Positions 10,885-20,585 are shown, counted from the stretch's first letter. The stretch is DNA of 64,000 nt from Pirellulaceae bacterium (GCA_022448315.1 JAKVCA010000001.1:135573-199572); one strand, 5' to 3'. Notes: a model not told the origin generated them from the letters alone. Program-made: numbers and translations.

Positions 10885-11949
10885 TTAGACCTCCTCGAAA
10901 TTAGGTTTGTTGGGAAGACTCGTTTTTAGGGAGCGACAAACGTCTTCCAAAAGGGTTTCAAGCTCAATGTCGTTGTGGCGAGATGATTCGATCTTTCGAT
11001 ACGCATGAATGATCGTCGAATGATCCCGATTTCCCAATAGATTTCCGATGGATTCAAAACTCGTTGAAGTGAGCTCTCGAATCAGATAGATGCAGACGCC
11101 TCTCATCCGGACTAAAGATTGGCGACGAGAATGGCCTTTCAGATCAGACCATTTGATTTTGCCAATTCGAGAAACGTGTTGCCCGATCAATTTTGGTTCG
11201 AGGACCTCAACTTCTTCGGTCAAATAAGCTTCAAGGTCGGCTGACCAATGACCGGTTGTCATGAGATCAGCCTCAATTTTTTCTATACACCTTTTCCATT
11301 GTGACCAGGTTGCTATGGGTCTCTGAAGAATCTGTGCGATCAATTTTGTATCCACATCCGGCAACCATACCGCGAGCCTTTCAGTCAAATAAGAGGCCTT
11401 CAGCCTTACCGGTGGTTGAGCAATTTTTAGTAGCAGTCCATCTGAAAGGCGACTTAGTAGCGGGTCTCCTTTTGATTCCTGGTCAATAAGAGAGGCTTCC
11501 ATGGTGACGATGATCAGTTGATCGGTGGTTCTCGCCCGATCGATCATTGCGATCAGCTCGGTATATGCCGTCTGGTTCACTTTCAATTGGGATGGATACT
11601 CGAAGATGATGATTTGATGATCGTCGAGTCGCTCGCGGAATTCGCCAAGAGATTTTGTTGTCACCGCATGATTAACGGACTGGCTGAATTCGCGGCCGCG
11701 AAAAGTGAAGGTTGATATTGAGTTTTGGCTTTTTAGAGACTTTGCAAGACTGATTGCCAAATTAATCCACCGACAAAGTCCAGTTTCCTGATCGCCGACC
11801 AGAACGATGGGTGAATACTGCGTGTCGATTCGCGAAATGGCCTGAAACGCAAGGTCAACCAACGAAGATTCGCCGAGCAGCCCGTTGGGTACTTCTGAAA
11901 TCAGAAAATCATGACTATTGGCAGACAAATCAATCACAGCAGTGTTCAT
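10885..11949 (-). CDS. DnaA-like replication initiator with degenerate ATPase site
   Basis: 354 residues against about 440-470 for typical DnaA: domains I and II are missing. The central part aligns with the AAA+ domain III, but the Walker A position (residues 52-59) reads GDQETGLC, so the Lys and Thr are Leu and Cys. Walker B reads IIIFEYP, with the first Asp replaced by Phe116 and Glu117 kept. The sensor 2 Arg is absent, while Arg167 in LLSRLSDGL aligns with the arginine finger. Domain IV is well kept: VRMRG, SFESIG and the RDHST box-binding motif at 308-312. It therefore looks able to bind DnaA boxes but not ATP. It heads the dnaN-dciA-gyrB block. It could be the locus's altered initiator or a paralogue. 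Confidence 0.82.
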   Translation of the reverse strand: MNTAVIDLSANSHDFLISEVPNGLLGESSLVDLAFQAISRIDTQYSPIVLVGDQETGLCRWINLAISLAKSLKSQNSISTFTFRGREFSQSVNHAVTTKSLGEFRERLDDHQIIIFEYPSQLKVNQTAYTELIAMIDRARTTDQLIIVTMEASLIDQESKGDPLLSRLSDGLLLKIAQPPVRLKASYLTERLAVWLPDVDTKLIAQILQRPIATWSQWKRCIEKIEADLMTTGHWSADLEAYLTEEVEVLEPKLIGQHVSRIGKIKWSDLKGHSRRQSLVRMRGVCIYLIRELTSTSFESIGNLLGNRDHSTIIHAYRKIESSRHNDIELETLLEDVCRSLKTSLPNKPNFEEV

Positions 11950-12092
11950 CTACGAGCAGCATTCCTGAGCCTGACCGGTAAAAGCTCAAGACGCCTTATA
12001 TCGGCACTCAACCCCATCTTGATCCATGGCTCAAATGAGAGCCTCTCAGTATAGCGTTTTTTCTCCTATTAGCGAGCCGCAACGAGTGGATT

Positions 12093-13322
12093 TCAATCGT
12101 GACTTCGCGATTGTAACTTACTGTGAGCCAATGAGATACGACGAGCAGACTCTGTAGCGTCGTCCAAGCTATTGAAAAGTCCAAAGCTGAAGCGGAGTGC
12201 GCTATCAATTACCGCTGGAGAGAGGCCCATATTTTGGAGAACCGGTGATGGATCACTCGAGCCACTTGCACAGGCGGAGCCCGTCGAACAAGCGACACCC
12301 GCCATATCTGCAGCCAAGACCATTTCCTGTCGGTCGACACCAGGAAACGCTATGCAACTTGTGTTTGGAAGACGCGAAACATCTTTTCCGATAACCAACG
12401 CGGCGGGAATGGCTTTGGTCACCAAGGACTCAAACTCATTTCTCATTGACCGGAGTTTTGATTCGTGTCGATTTCGATCTGTGAAGTACCAATGCATGGC
12501 TGCTGCTGCTCCCGCCGCCAAAGCAATATTTTCGGTTCCAGGACGTAATCCTTCCTGCTGGAATCCTCCCATAAGCCTTGGCTGTAGCGACGCATCAGAT
12601 TTAAGAAGTAAACCAGCAATTCCTACCGGCCCATGAAATTTATGGGGTGCGAACGTTAATGCATCCACTCCCAAAGCTTCGAAGGAGACCTCAATTTTCC
12701 CAATTGCTTGAACAGCGTCAGTATGACAAAACACGTTTCGATCGCGACAAAGCTTCGATACCGATTGAAGAGGCTGAATAACACCGGTTTCGTTATTCGC
12801 AAGCATGACAGACACCGCAAGTGTCGCTTCGTCAACGAGTTGATTCAGGTCGTCAAGCGATACGACGCCGTTGGAATCAGCTTGTGCGATGCGCAGTTCT
12901 ACCCCCAGGCGTTGCAGTTGTTGCGCAGCGAGAGTTACACTCGGATGCTCAATTCCTGAAATGACGAGATTACCAGGTCGGATTCTTCCTCTCTCATCCA
13001 AACACCGACCGAACAGGATGAGGTTATTCGCTTCGGTACCGCAACCCGTCCAAATGAGTTTGTCTGCAGGAAACTTAGTTGCGGAGGCATCTAAGAGATT
13101 GAGAACGAGTTCTCGGACACGGTTTAGGATTCTTGAACTTACCTGGCCTGTTTGGTGCTGACTGGCAGGATTCGCAAGTCTGCTATTCCAACACGCTTCG
13201 ATGGTTTCGATTGCAACATCAGCAATCGGAGTGGTCGAGTTGTTATCCAAATAAATTTGTTCTGACTGTTGGAGACCCGTCATCACGGGAGTCCACGGCA
13301 GGTGGGAATGGTCTGAAGTCAT
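12093..13322 (-). CDS. Cysteine desulfurase (NifS/IscS family)
   Basis: 409 residues from the ATG at 13322; an ATG at 13283 is an equally possible start just before the conserved YLDNNSTTP. PLP-dependent class V aminotransferase fold: HTDAVQAIGK precedes the PLP-binding lysine in APHKFHGP (near residue 227), and the catalytic cysteine lies in CSTGSACASG (near residue 347). The enzyme removes sulfur from cysteine to give a persulfide for Fe-S clusters or thio-tRNAs. No scaffold gene (iscU, sufU, mnmA) is adjacent, so the recipient is unknown. Confidence 0.93.
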   Translation of the reverse strand: MTSDHSHLPWTPVMTGLQQSEQIYLDNNSTTPIADVAIETIEACWNSRLANPASQHQTGQVSSRILNRVRELVLNLLDASATKFPADKLIWTGCGTEANNLILFGRCLDERGRIRPGNLVISGIEHPSVTLAAQQLQRLGVELRIAQADSNGVVSLDDLNQLVDEATLAVSVMLANNETGVIQPLQSVSKLCRDRNVFCHTDAVQAIGKIEVSFEALGVDALTFAPHKFHGPVGIAGLLLKSDASLQPRLMGGFQQEGLRPGTENIALAAGAAAAMHWYFTDRNRHESKLRSMRNEFESLVTKAIPAALVIGKDVSRLPNTSCIAFPGVDRQEMVLAADMAGVACSTGSACASGSSDPSPVLQNMGLSPAVIDSALRFSFGLFNSLDDATESARRISLAHSKLQSRSHD

Positions 13323-13441
13323 AACTTTTCGGGATTCTGTGGCTCTGACTGATGATCAAGGCACGCGACTTTCGAACGGTTCATTTGCCAGATTTTAAAT
13401 CTGCTTCGCGCATCTGGCTCAGCTGATGATTTGGCCGCGAC

Positions 13442-14026
13442 CTAGTTAGCGGTTTTCATGACCTCTTCAATTTTATCGCGAAAAATAACAGGGTCTTCAA
13501 TTTCTGATACGGCGTCGAAAATCAATGGAATCGATTCATATTGGTCTTCGCGAGCGAGTTCGATCACCGTGAGCCACAAGTATTTTGCCAACTCAGGACG
13601 GGTTGCTGACCAATCTAGCCAAAACGAAGTGAAGTCTTCATTTTTCAATAAGCGAACGAGTGGTCGAGACCGCCAATCCAAGGAATCCCCCTCGACAGTC
13701 GAATCTTCCATGAGATCCCACTGGTCTTGAGTCGAAGCCGGGAACCAGGGCTGCGCGGAGATAAATTTGGATAGGGAGTCTTGTTTTTTTGTCCGCTTGA
13801 TGCCTTTAAGTTGCCTTTTTGTGATCAAGCCTTGGCGATAGGAAAAGGATCGCGTCTCGAAAGTGTAAGGATTGAATTCTTCACCCGAGACACTTCGTCC
13901 TACCCATTCAAATTGGTAAATCACCACGAGCAATACCAACCCGAGCACAATAAGACCGCTAATCACCGGAACTGCCCAAGATTGCCAGGATCCTTTATTT
14001 GATTGAGTTGGGAATGCGGATGACAT
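13442..14026 (-). CDS. Membrane-anchored protein of unknown function
   Basis: 194 residues from the ATG at 14026. One transmembrane helix near residues 17-40 (VPVISGLIVLGLVLLVV), then a hydrophilic region with many basic residues and a C-terminal helical part rich in acidic residues. No motif I recognise. Divergent from scpB. Probably an inner-membrane protein with a soluble domain on one side. Confidence 0.7.
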   Translation of the reverse strand: MSSAFPTQSNKGSWQSWAVPVISGLIVLGLVLLVVIYQFEWVGRSVSGEEFNPYTFETRSFSYRQGLITKRQLKGIKRTKKQDSLSKFISAQPWFPASTQDQWDLMEDSTVEGDSLDWRSRPLVRLLKNEDFTSFWLDWSATRPELAKYLWLTVIELAREDQYESIPLIFDAVSEIEDPVIFRDKIEEVMKTAN

Positions 14027-14351
14027 GGCTATGGTCTCTGAGAAACGCAAATCGATTTAATAACCGCACGATTCATTTTGGCCAAAGCGTTCCGTTCGGT
14101 CCAGCAATCGTCGCTACGAAAGGGATAGAGTGCGTCGCTTCTTTCAGAAATATTCGCAGACACAGGGTCATTTTGGCGTTTGCTGAGATACCATCTTTGT
14201 CAGAAATTTGACAAACTGGATCGACATGCAACCGCTCACCCAAACCATTTGAAAAACTTCTGTTATGAGACATTTCCATCACCGTCTTCCGACCGCCGCC
14301 ACGCATCGTCGATCACACGCTTCATTATCATCGAAGTTAAGCGGATCACAT
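14027..14351. other. Divergent intergenic region
   Basis: 325 bases between a minus-strand membrane-protein gene and plus-strand scpB, which must contain both promoters. I see no consensus -35/-10 pair and no RNA gene. Confidence 0.5.
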
Positions 14352-15389
14352 ATGACGAATGTTACAACGGGCTGGAACTGGTTTTGGGTGTTTAGGGGTT
14401 ATGGGGGGTGTGAAAACCTCGACAATCGTGGTCGTAGAGTTCGTCGAAAGCGGCTCGAAGCAATCTTGTTCATCGCGCGAGAGCCTTTAAACGCCCGTAA
14501 GTTAGCTCAACTGGCGGATCTTAAGAATGGGACTGAAGCCCGAGCCCTAATCCGGCGATTGAATCAACATTACCGACGTAATGTTCGATCATTTCGAGTG
14601 GAGCGAATTGCTGGGGGTTATCAACTCCTGACCAAACCGGAATTTGCGGGGTGGTTACGAAGATTGAACAACCAAAATCAAAGTCTTGGGCTTTCAAGTC
14701 CCGCTCTAGAGACCCTGGCAGTCGTTGCCTACCAGCAGCCGATTCTGAGAGCGGAAGTCGAATCTGTTCGAGGAGTCAGTTGTGGGGAATTGTTGAGGCA
14801 ACTCATGGATCGTAACTTGGTACGGATCTCAGGTCGAAGTGAAGAACTGGGACGCCCTTTTTTGTACTCGACAACTCGACAATTTTTGTCGATGTTTGGT
14901 CTTAACTCACTGGATGATTTGCCACAATCTGAAGCGTTGGTTGACGCGGCTTCGGATGATCACGTTGACCCGATCGTTGTCGAATCGGAACCACGAACGG
15001 TTGCTAACCCTTCTCAGGAGAATGAAGAAGTGACTTTGACGGAATGGCACCAAGATGGCGTTGAGGAAACCGACGATACTGAAGATGGATCACAGTCGGT
15101 CGTCATGGAGATTGAGGATGAAGAAAACTATGCCTACGCCGACGACGATGACGACGAGGAAGAAGACGGTCTGCCAGCCGATGGATTCGACGGCTTAGAT
15201 AACAACTTTGACGACGCCGACGACGATGATGACGATGACTACGATGACGATGACTCAGAAGAGAATGAGTGGCAAGAGGTCGAGGGAGACGACGACGAAG
15301 AAGATGATGAGTACGACGACGAATGGAGCGATGACGACGACGTCGAGTGGACTGACGACGACGATGATGATGATGACGATTGGGACTAG
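14352..15389 (+). CDS. scpB: Segregation and condensation protein B with long acidic tail
   Basis: 345 residues from the ATG at 14352. ScpB winged-helix core at about residues 30-190: LEAILFIAREPL, then SPALETLAVVAYQQPI and RAEVESVRG, then GRPFLYSTT. ScpB dimers bind ScpA in the SMC complex that organises and separates chromosomes. Typical ScpB is about 170-200 residues. Here about 150 more follow, the last 85 almost only Asp and Glu with a few Trp and Tyr. The tail DNA (about 15100-15389) is a GAC/GAT/GAA-rich low-complexity run. scpA is 6 kb away on the other strand. Confidence 0.9.
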   Translation: MTNVTTGWNWFWVFRGYGGCENLDNRGRRVRRKRLEAILFIAREPLNARKLAQLADLKNGTEARALIRRLNQHYRRNVRSFRVERIAGGYQLLTKPEFAGWLRRLNNQNQSLGLSSPALETLAVVAYQQPILRAEVESVRGVSCGELLRQLMDRNLVRISGRSEELGRPFLYSTTRQFLSMFGLNSLDDLPQSEALVDAASDDHVDPIVVESEPRTVANPSQENEEVTLTEWHQDGVEETDDTEDGSQSVVMEIEDEENYAYADDDDDEEEDGLPADGFDGLDNNFDDADDDDDDDYDDDDSEENEWQEVEGDDDEEDDEYDDEWSDDDDVEWTDDDDDDDDDWD

Positions 15390-15452
15390 AAAATCAGACG
15401 GTCGACCTCAACTGGACCGCCTCTGACAGAAATACGACACCTTCATCTTTGG

Positions 15453-16727
15453 TTAATCACGTAGTTTGAATAACTTCCGAAGTGCATCGACCATGGACTT
15501 TGGAGATTCAAGATCAGCTTCGTCCCTCAGCGATTCCAATGGCGGATGAAGTAGCTTATTCACCAAACGATCAAACGCGTACTGAATCTCTGATCGAGAG
15601 TGTTCATCAAGAGGTTCGAGTTTGTGCAGCAGGCGTTCGAGCTCCTGCCCCTTCAGTTCGTTCGCCTGCTTTCGAAGTTGTCGTATGGTCGGAATGGTCT
15701 CACGGTGACTGAGTTCCGACATGAACTTGTTGGCTTCTTCCTTAATGATGTTGAATGCTTTGGGCAATTCTTTCTTCCGGGCGGCTCGATTCTCGTCGCA
15801 CTGGGCCTGAAGGTCGTCAACGCTGTATAGAAAAACGTTGGAACAGTCCCCGATCGCGGGCTCGAAATCGCGGGGGATGGCCAGATCTAGAACAAAGAAG
15901 GTCTGTTGATTCCGTTTTCTCTCAATGGCCCGATAGCGTTCTAGCGTGAGAATAGGTTCTTGCGCACTGGTTGCTGACACGACCATGTCCGCTTGAATCA
16001 ATTGCGTTTCCAACTCCTCCCAGGGGTAAACTTTGGCATTGAATTGTTTCGCCAGCTTTTCGGCCCGTTCTGCTGTCCGATTAATAAGTCGAATGTCTTT
16101 CGCCCCGAATCCAACCAGATAGGTCAGCGTTTCTTCAGCCATTTCGCCGGCGCCGACAACGATGATTGTCTTGTCGTCAAACCGCTCAAAAATCTCCGTG
16201 GCCAGTTCTGAAATCGCGACACTTGGGATACTGACTCGACGCGCATGAATACGAGTTTCTGTCGCAATTCTTTTCGCCACATGGATCGCGCGTTGAAACG
16301 CTACGTGACTCATGGGCATTGATTCGTTGAAACCCGTCGCAAGTTCATATGCTTGCTTTACCTGCGATAAGATCTGAGCTTCGCCGACGACCATACTATC
16401 GAGGCTTGCCGCAACCGTGAATAAATGAGCGATCACTTCTTCGCCAGTTCGTTCAAACAACTCACTTGAAAGCTGATGGGTATCAAGTCCGTGAAAATCT
16501 GCGACGAACTGAATGAGTTCGTTGGATGCCGGTATCTTCGTCTGATCTTTCGCGGCCGTGTAGATTTCGGTGCGATTGCAGGTGGAGAGCAGAACAGCTT
16601 CGCACCCCGGAAACAGGGAATAAAACTGCGCGAGCGCGGCTTTGGTCTGCTCGGGCGAAAACGCAATTTTTTCCCGAATAGAAATCGAGGTCTCTTTGTG
16701 GCTGCACCCAATCATCATCATGTTCAT
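15453..16727 (-). CDS. hemA: Glutamyl-tRNA reductase
   Basis: 424 residues from the ATG at 16727, chosen because AGGGAGG lies 8 bases upstream and the product starts with the family's MIGCSHK block. Active-site cysteine in STCNRTEIY, tRNA/substrate region with VGEAQILSQV, then the NADPH-binding GAGEMAEE segment and the C-terminal dimerisation helix. It reduces glutamyl-tRNA(Glu) to glutamate-1-semialdehyde, the first committed step of C5 tetrapyrrole synthesis. Its start overlaps the stop of the upstream HemX/CcsA-like gene as ATGA, so the two are probably translationally coupled. Confidence 0.97.
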   Translation of the reverse strand: MNMMMIGCSHKETSISIREKIAFSPEQTKAALAQFYSLFPGCEAVLLSTCNRTEIYTAAKDQTKIPASNELIQFVADFHGLDTHQLSSELFERTGEEVIAHLFTVAASLDSMVVGEAQILSQVKQAYELATGFNESMPMSHVAFQRAIHVAKRIATETRIHARRVSIPSVAISELATEIFERFDDKTIIVVGAGEMAEETLTYLVGFGAKDIRLINRTAERAEKLAKQFNAKVYPWEELETQLIQADMVVSATSAQEPILTLERYRAIERKRNQQTFFVLDLAIPRDFEPAIGDCSNVFLYSVDDLQAQCDENRAARKKELPKAFNIIKEEANKFMSELSHRETIPTIRQLRKQANELKGQELERLLHKLEPLDEHSRSEIQYAFDRLVNKLLHPPLESLRDEADLESPKSMVDALRKLFKLRD

Positions 16728-17629
16728 CGAAGGATTCCTCCCTGATGAGGCGACGATGTTGCGGCACTCGCCGATTTCGCGACTGGCTCTTTCGTACCGT
16801 GGTTGACACCCAGAACGATTACCAACTCGACGATGAGAAAGACAAAACTTGCCAATACCAGATAAGCCACTTTGCGACCGTGACGAGCGGGGCGATAGAG
16901 TCGCTGAAAGCCGAGCGAAGCGACGAGCCAGGCCAAAAGGACCGCGGATGACCAGACAACCGGATTGGTCCACTGAACTGCGATTTGATCCTTCTGCTGC
17001 CCAATCAAGTTGATCAGAATGCCCGAAATGAAGCCGACAAGGAGAGACAGCGTAGAGAGAATTAAAGCTTGTTCACTAGCAGTTTCAAGCTTCTCCAAAC
17101 TCGGCAATTTGAAGCCACGACCCGCTGCTTTTTTCTTCTTCAAACGGGACGAATGGAGCAGATACATCAATCCGGTAAGGAACCCAACAAAGACGGACAC
17201 AGTTCCCAGCAATAGAGCGAACCCATGAATGGCTCTCCACGAGCTCTGCGCTCCTTCACTTGAGAAAGGGGGCCAACCTCGCAATAAGTAAGCGATGATA
17301 ATGAGTCCCAAAATCGCAGGGAGCATGAAAAGACTGTAAGCGACCTTGGGGAATCGGATCGAGGAATAGAAAACGATGATTGTCAGCAACCACGCACCCA
17401 TGAGGCACCAAGCCTGCCAACTCGCGAGAGGGGTTCCCTCACTCAGATCTAACCGCGCCCGTACCACCAAAAACGAGGTCTGGGCGAATAAACCCGCACC
17501 GATAAAACCGAACGAGATGGTTCCACGAATTCTGTCAGGATAATAAACCCGCAATAACTCCAAGCCCCAAGCAATCAAATAGCTCAGACCAAAACAGGAA
17601 ATGGTGATGCGGCTGAAAAATTCCAACAT
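16724..17629 (-). CDS. HemX/CcsA-like cytochrome c assembly-family membrane protein
   Basis: 301 residues from the ATG at 17629, with about eight hydrophobic helices. It resembles the cytochrome c assembly/HemX family (PF01578), including the paired helices around SWRAIHGFALLLG. The strict WWD heme-handling motif of CcsA is not evident, which favours HemX. In Bacillus and other bacteria hemX sits directly before hemA and affects glutamyl-tRNA reductase level. The same order and the 4-bp ATGA overlap here support that reading. A role in cytochrome c maturation remains possible. Confidence 0.8.
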   Translation of the reverse strand: MLEFFSRITISCFGLSYLIAWGLELLRVYYPDRIRGTISFGFIGAGLFAQTSFLVVRARLDLSEGTPLASWQAWCLMGAWLLTIIVFYSSIRFPKVAYSLFMLPAILGLIIIAYLLRGWPPFSSEGAQSSWRAIHGFALLLGTVSVFVGFLTGLMYLLHSSRLKKKKAAGRGFKLPSLEKLETASEQALILSTLSLLVGFISGILINLIGQQKDQIAVQWTNPVVWSSAVLLAWLVASLGFQRLYRPARHGRKVAYLVLASFVFLIVELVIVLGVNHGTKEPVAKSASAATSSPHQGGILR

Positions 17630-17771
17630 GGGTGTCGAGAGGGTTGGAGGGTTTGAACAACGAAACGCAATAAAAATACGTACAGGATTCGTCGGTTTCA
17701 ATTCAATTGGATGTTTACCGTGAGCTTGAAACCGCAGGTGAGCGGCTTTCAAAACGTGTTGATCATTACGG

Positions 17772-18476
17772 TTATTCGGCTAATTCAACCGACTCGATAC
17801 AATCGGGCTGATCATACCGCGGAGAATTGACAAGCTTACTGACAGGATACATAGCTAAAACGCCTTCGGCAGCAGGTTTCAACAACTTGATCAGATTGGT
17901 CGGCTGCGCTGCCTTAGACAACCAGAGATCGTGGTCCTCAGGTGGCAGGATGACAGGCATACGGTGATGGACCGATTGGGTGAGCCGATTCGCTGACGTG
18001 GTCAGGATCGTGCACGTTTCCAACCCAGTTGAAGTCGCCTCGGTTCGCTTTGGTTCCCATGCTTCCCATAAGCCAGCCATGGCAAAGGGAGCGAAGTCGG
18101 TTTGATGGATGTAAAAAGGCTGTTTCTGACCATCGGCGGAACGCCACTCGTAATAGCCATCGGCAATGATCAGGCAGCGACGATTTTTGAAGGCATACCG
18201 AAACGATGGTTTCTCAGCCACCGTCTCACTTCGCGCGTTAATCATACGATTTCCAACATTGGGATCCTTTGCCCAAGATGGGACGAGTCCCCAACGTAAA
18301 AGAGTGAATCCATAGCCGTTGGGCAGTCGACCGTCTGGTGGCGTCGCCTGTCGAATTGCCAGTACTTGTTGCGTCGGGGCAACATTAAACCGAAGGGGCA
18401 GTTGAAGATCGGGTGGCAAATGAAGTTGTTCCGCCAGTTGTTTCTGCGGAGTCCGTAAAGTAAATCGGCCACACAC
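17772..18476 (-). CDS. SRAP-domain protein (YedK/HMCES family)
   Basis: 234 residues starting with a GTG at 18476. This start is fixed by function: the family needs Cys immediately after the initiator Met, and the product begins MCGRFTL. Further SRAP motifs: FNVAPTQ, RWGLVPSWAKD, NARSET, RCLIIADGYYEW and the H-R-M-P block near residue 168. SRAP proteins link covalently through Cys2 to abasic sites in single-stranded DNA and shield them. No SOS box was recognised upstream. Confidence 0.95.
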   Translation of the reverse strand: MCGRFTLRTPQKQLAEQLHLPPDLQLPLRFNVAPTQQVLAIRQATPPDGRLPNGYGFTLLRWGLVPSWAKDPNVGNRMINARSETVAEKPSFRYAFKNRRCLIIADGYYEWRSADGQKQPFYIHQTDFAPFAMAGLWEAWEPKRTEATSTGLETCTILTTSANRLTQSVHHRMPVILPPEDHDLWLSKAAQPTNLIKLLKPAAEGVLAMYPVSKLVNSPRYDQPDCIESVELAE

Positions 18477-18908
18477 GATTTCAACCCCTCAAAAGGCGAT
18501 CTCTGCTTCAGACTCAAGCCGTGGCTTTCGAGCCGAGAGGCATGTGCAGAACAAACATGTTTCTCGCTACCTCGCCGCCACCTGGATTCGAAACGGTTGA
18601 TATTTTACGGTCGCTAATTCGATACGGCATGACCATTCCAAACAGCCGAACACGAGTCAGCAGCAATTTTACCGATTCCCCAATTGGTCATTTGACTCAC
18701 TTCGCGCAGCAAAGTACGTATCAGATGTCCCTCGACCCATTTTTTGGCCCCACGATTCACCGAAAACTCAGGTCATCGAAAAAGGTTTTGACGAACCGAC
18801 AAGGAAACACTTGTCTCTGTACTGACACGGCACGTCGATAAAATTTAAAACCTATCGACCTTGAATCGTAACATCAACCGATCGCCTTTTAGCAAACACA
18901 GGTCGTTT
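18477..18908. other. Divergent intergenic region
   Basis: 432 bases between the SRAP gene and the PilZ-like gene. It contains a 106-codon plus-strand reading frame (18521-18841) with no family resemblance, which I do not call. No clear promoter, repeat or RNA structure was seen. Confidence 0.5.
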
Positions 18909-19364
18909 ATGCCAACGGAAATCCAAACGGATCAACTTGCATCGACGGAGCTTGCGAAGTCCATTTTCAAGTCAATCGATTCGATTGAGGATGGCGTCCA
19001 ATGGGCTTTGGACTCTCTGCTGGATCGGGAACCTCAAGTATCCGAAAGACGATCTCGAAAACGGGTCCCTTATCCGCAACCTTTTTTCATTACGCCCATC
19101 AACACTTACGGTGAGACCGTTACCAAGGAAACATTTTCCGTCATTGGCCACCGTCTATCTTCATCGGGCATCGATTTTTACCACCAGGAAGCGATTCCAT
19201 ATCGGCGTGTGATCGCCTCGTTTTCGGTGCAAGAGGACCAATGGGTGGCTTTTGTCTTGAATCTTAATTGGTGCAGGTTCAATCGTTATGGGTGGTATGA
19301 CAACGGCGGGCGATTTCTAAGAATGGTTCCCTCGCCCCTCGAACAACCTGCCATTGAGGGTTAA
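18909..19364 (+). CDS. PilZ-like small protein
   Basis: 151 residues from the ATG at 18909. A PilZ-like pattern is visible: a basic RRSRKR cluster near residues 46-51, then 30 residues later LSSSGIDF, reminiscent of the (D/N)xSxxG c-di-GMP motif but with the first position altered, followed by beta-strand-like segments. If it is PilZ, c-di-GMP binding is uncertain because of that change. Cytoplasmic, no signal peptide. The family call is tentative. Confidence 0.55.
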   Translation: MPTEIQTDQLASTELAKSIFKSIDSIEDGVQWALDSLLDREPQVSERRSRKRVPYPQPFFITPINTYGETVTKETFSVIGHRLSSSGIDFYHQEAIPYRRVIASFSVQEDQWVAFVLNLNWCRFNRYGWYDNGGRFLRMVPSPLEQPAIEG

Positions 19365-19418
19365 CAACAGAGCATCGAATCTCAGATGCGGTCTCCGAAC
19401 CGTCAATGGTCAGTAGGC

Positions 19419-20585
19419 TCAATCAGCAAGGATCTTTGTCCACAGTGAATCACTGATCATGAGACCCGCACGACTCAACTTCAATGTTGAGTCGGTTTCG
19501 ATCAAGTAACCCAAACGGATGAGTTCTTTAAGTTTGGGACCCACGAGCCCATGCACCGAGAACCCATACTCGTCTTCGAAATGGGCCAGATTCCAGCCTT
19601 CCATGCGACGTAACCCGATGACGAGTCGCTCCTTTGCGCGGCGATGTTGGTTTAGTGTCTCGGATTCAAATACCGCCGGACCACCGGTTTCCATCAGCTT
19701 GAAGTACTGAGATGTCGAGCGGTGATTCATGTCACGCCGCGTTCCGGTGTAGCTTGCAGCACCGGGACCAAATCCGAAAAAAGGTTTACCTGACCAATAA
19801 ACCTCATTGTGTTGGCAGCGATGGGCAGGTCGAGAAAAGCTGGAGATCTCATAGTGCTCGAAACCGAGCTCGCTCAGCCGATCGATTGCATATTCGTAAC
19901 AGCTCGCAGATGTGTCTTCGTCCAACTCAATCAACGAGTTTTCATGTTTTCGCTTCCAGAAAGACGTTCCTTTTTCGATGGTTAAACCGTAAGTAGAGAC
20001 ATGGTCAACGGGAAGTAAACTTGCCTCGAAGATATCTGATTTCCATTCGTCCAGAGTTTCATCAGGGGTCCCAAAGATCAAATCCAACGAGATACTTCGA
20101 AGCCACGGTCGGATCGCGTTCATGACATCATGAACTTCACGAGGGGTATGGTCCCGCTCAAGAAGGTCTAATTTTCTCGGTTGGAGTGACTGGACGCCTA
20201 GGCTTATGCGATTGACACCATGTTGACGGATCACGTCCAACTTACGGTGGTCTTTTAAATCACTGGGATTGGCTTCTATCGTGAATTCGGAGGTAGGCTC
20301 CCTCGGTAACCATTCATCGACGATCTCGAGTAATCGATCAAGCTGATTTGAAGAAAGATGTGTCGGAGTTCCGCCACCTATGTACAGTGTATCGAGTTGG
20401 CGAGGTTGCTTCAGAAGGGCGAGTTCTCGTTTGAGATTTAGGAGGTATCTTTCGATCCATGCATCCCGACCAGAAACGAGCGTAAAATTGCAGTAACCGC
20501 AACGATGCCGACAAAATGGAACGTGAATGTATGCCGATCGAGCTTCCATCCCATAACGATCGGCGGGCATTCGAGTCACGCTCAC
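19419..20585 (-). CDS. hemW: Radical SAM heme chaperone HemW (HemN-like)
   Basis: 388 residues if started at the GTG at 20585; ATG at 20570 or 20549 are shorter alternatives. Radical SAM cluster motif CRHRCGYCNF near residue 25, followed by GGGTPT and later the HemW-type HNEVYW motif. HemW proteins bind heme and deliver it to respiratory enzymes; true coproporphyrinogen dehydrogenase HemN has an extra N-terminal region and a different cysteine motif, so HemW is preferred. A 14-bp tandem duplication overlaps the GTG start. Confidence 0.9.
   Translation of the reverse strand: MSVTRMPADRYGMEARSAYIHVPFCRHRCGYCNFTLVSGRDAWIERYLLNLKRELALLKQPRQLDTLYIGGGTPTHLSSNQLDRLLEIVDEWLPREPTSEFTIEANPSDLKDHRKLDVIRQHGVNRISLGVQSLQPRKLDLLERDHTPREVHDVMNAIRPWLRSISLDLIFGTPDETLDEWKSDIFEASLLPVDHVSTYGLTIEKGTSFWKRKHENSLIELDEDTSASCYEYAIDRLSELGFEHYEISSFSRPAHRCQHNEVYWSGKPFFGFGPGAASYTGTRRDMNHRSTSQYFKLMETGGPAVFESETLNQHRRAKERLVIGLRRMEGWNLAHFEDEYGFSVHGLVGPKLKELIRLGYLIETDSTLKLSRAGLMISDSLWTKILAD

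Noticed and set aside
18521-18841. 106-codon plus-strand frame upstream of the PilZ-like gene
   Set aside because: Composition and lack of any family pattern suggest a chance frame.
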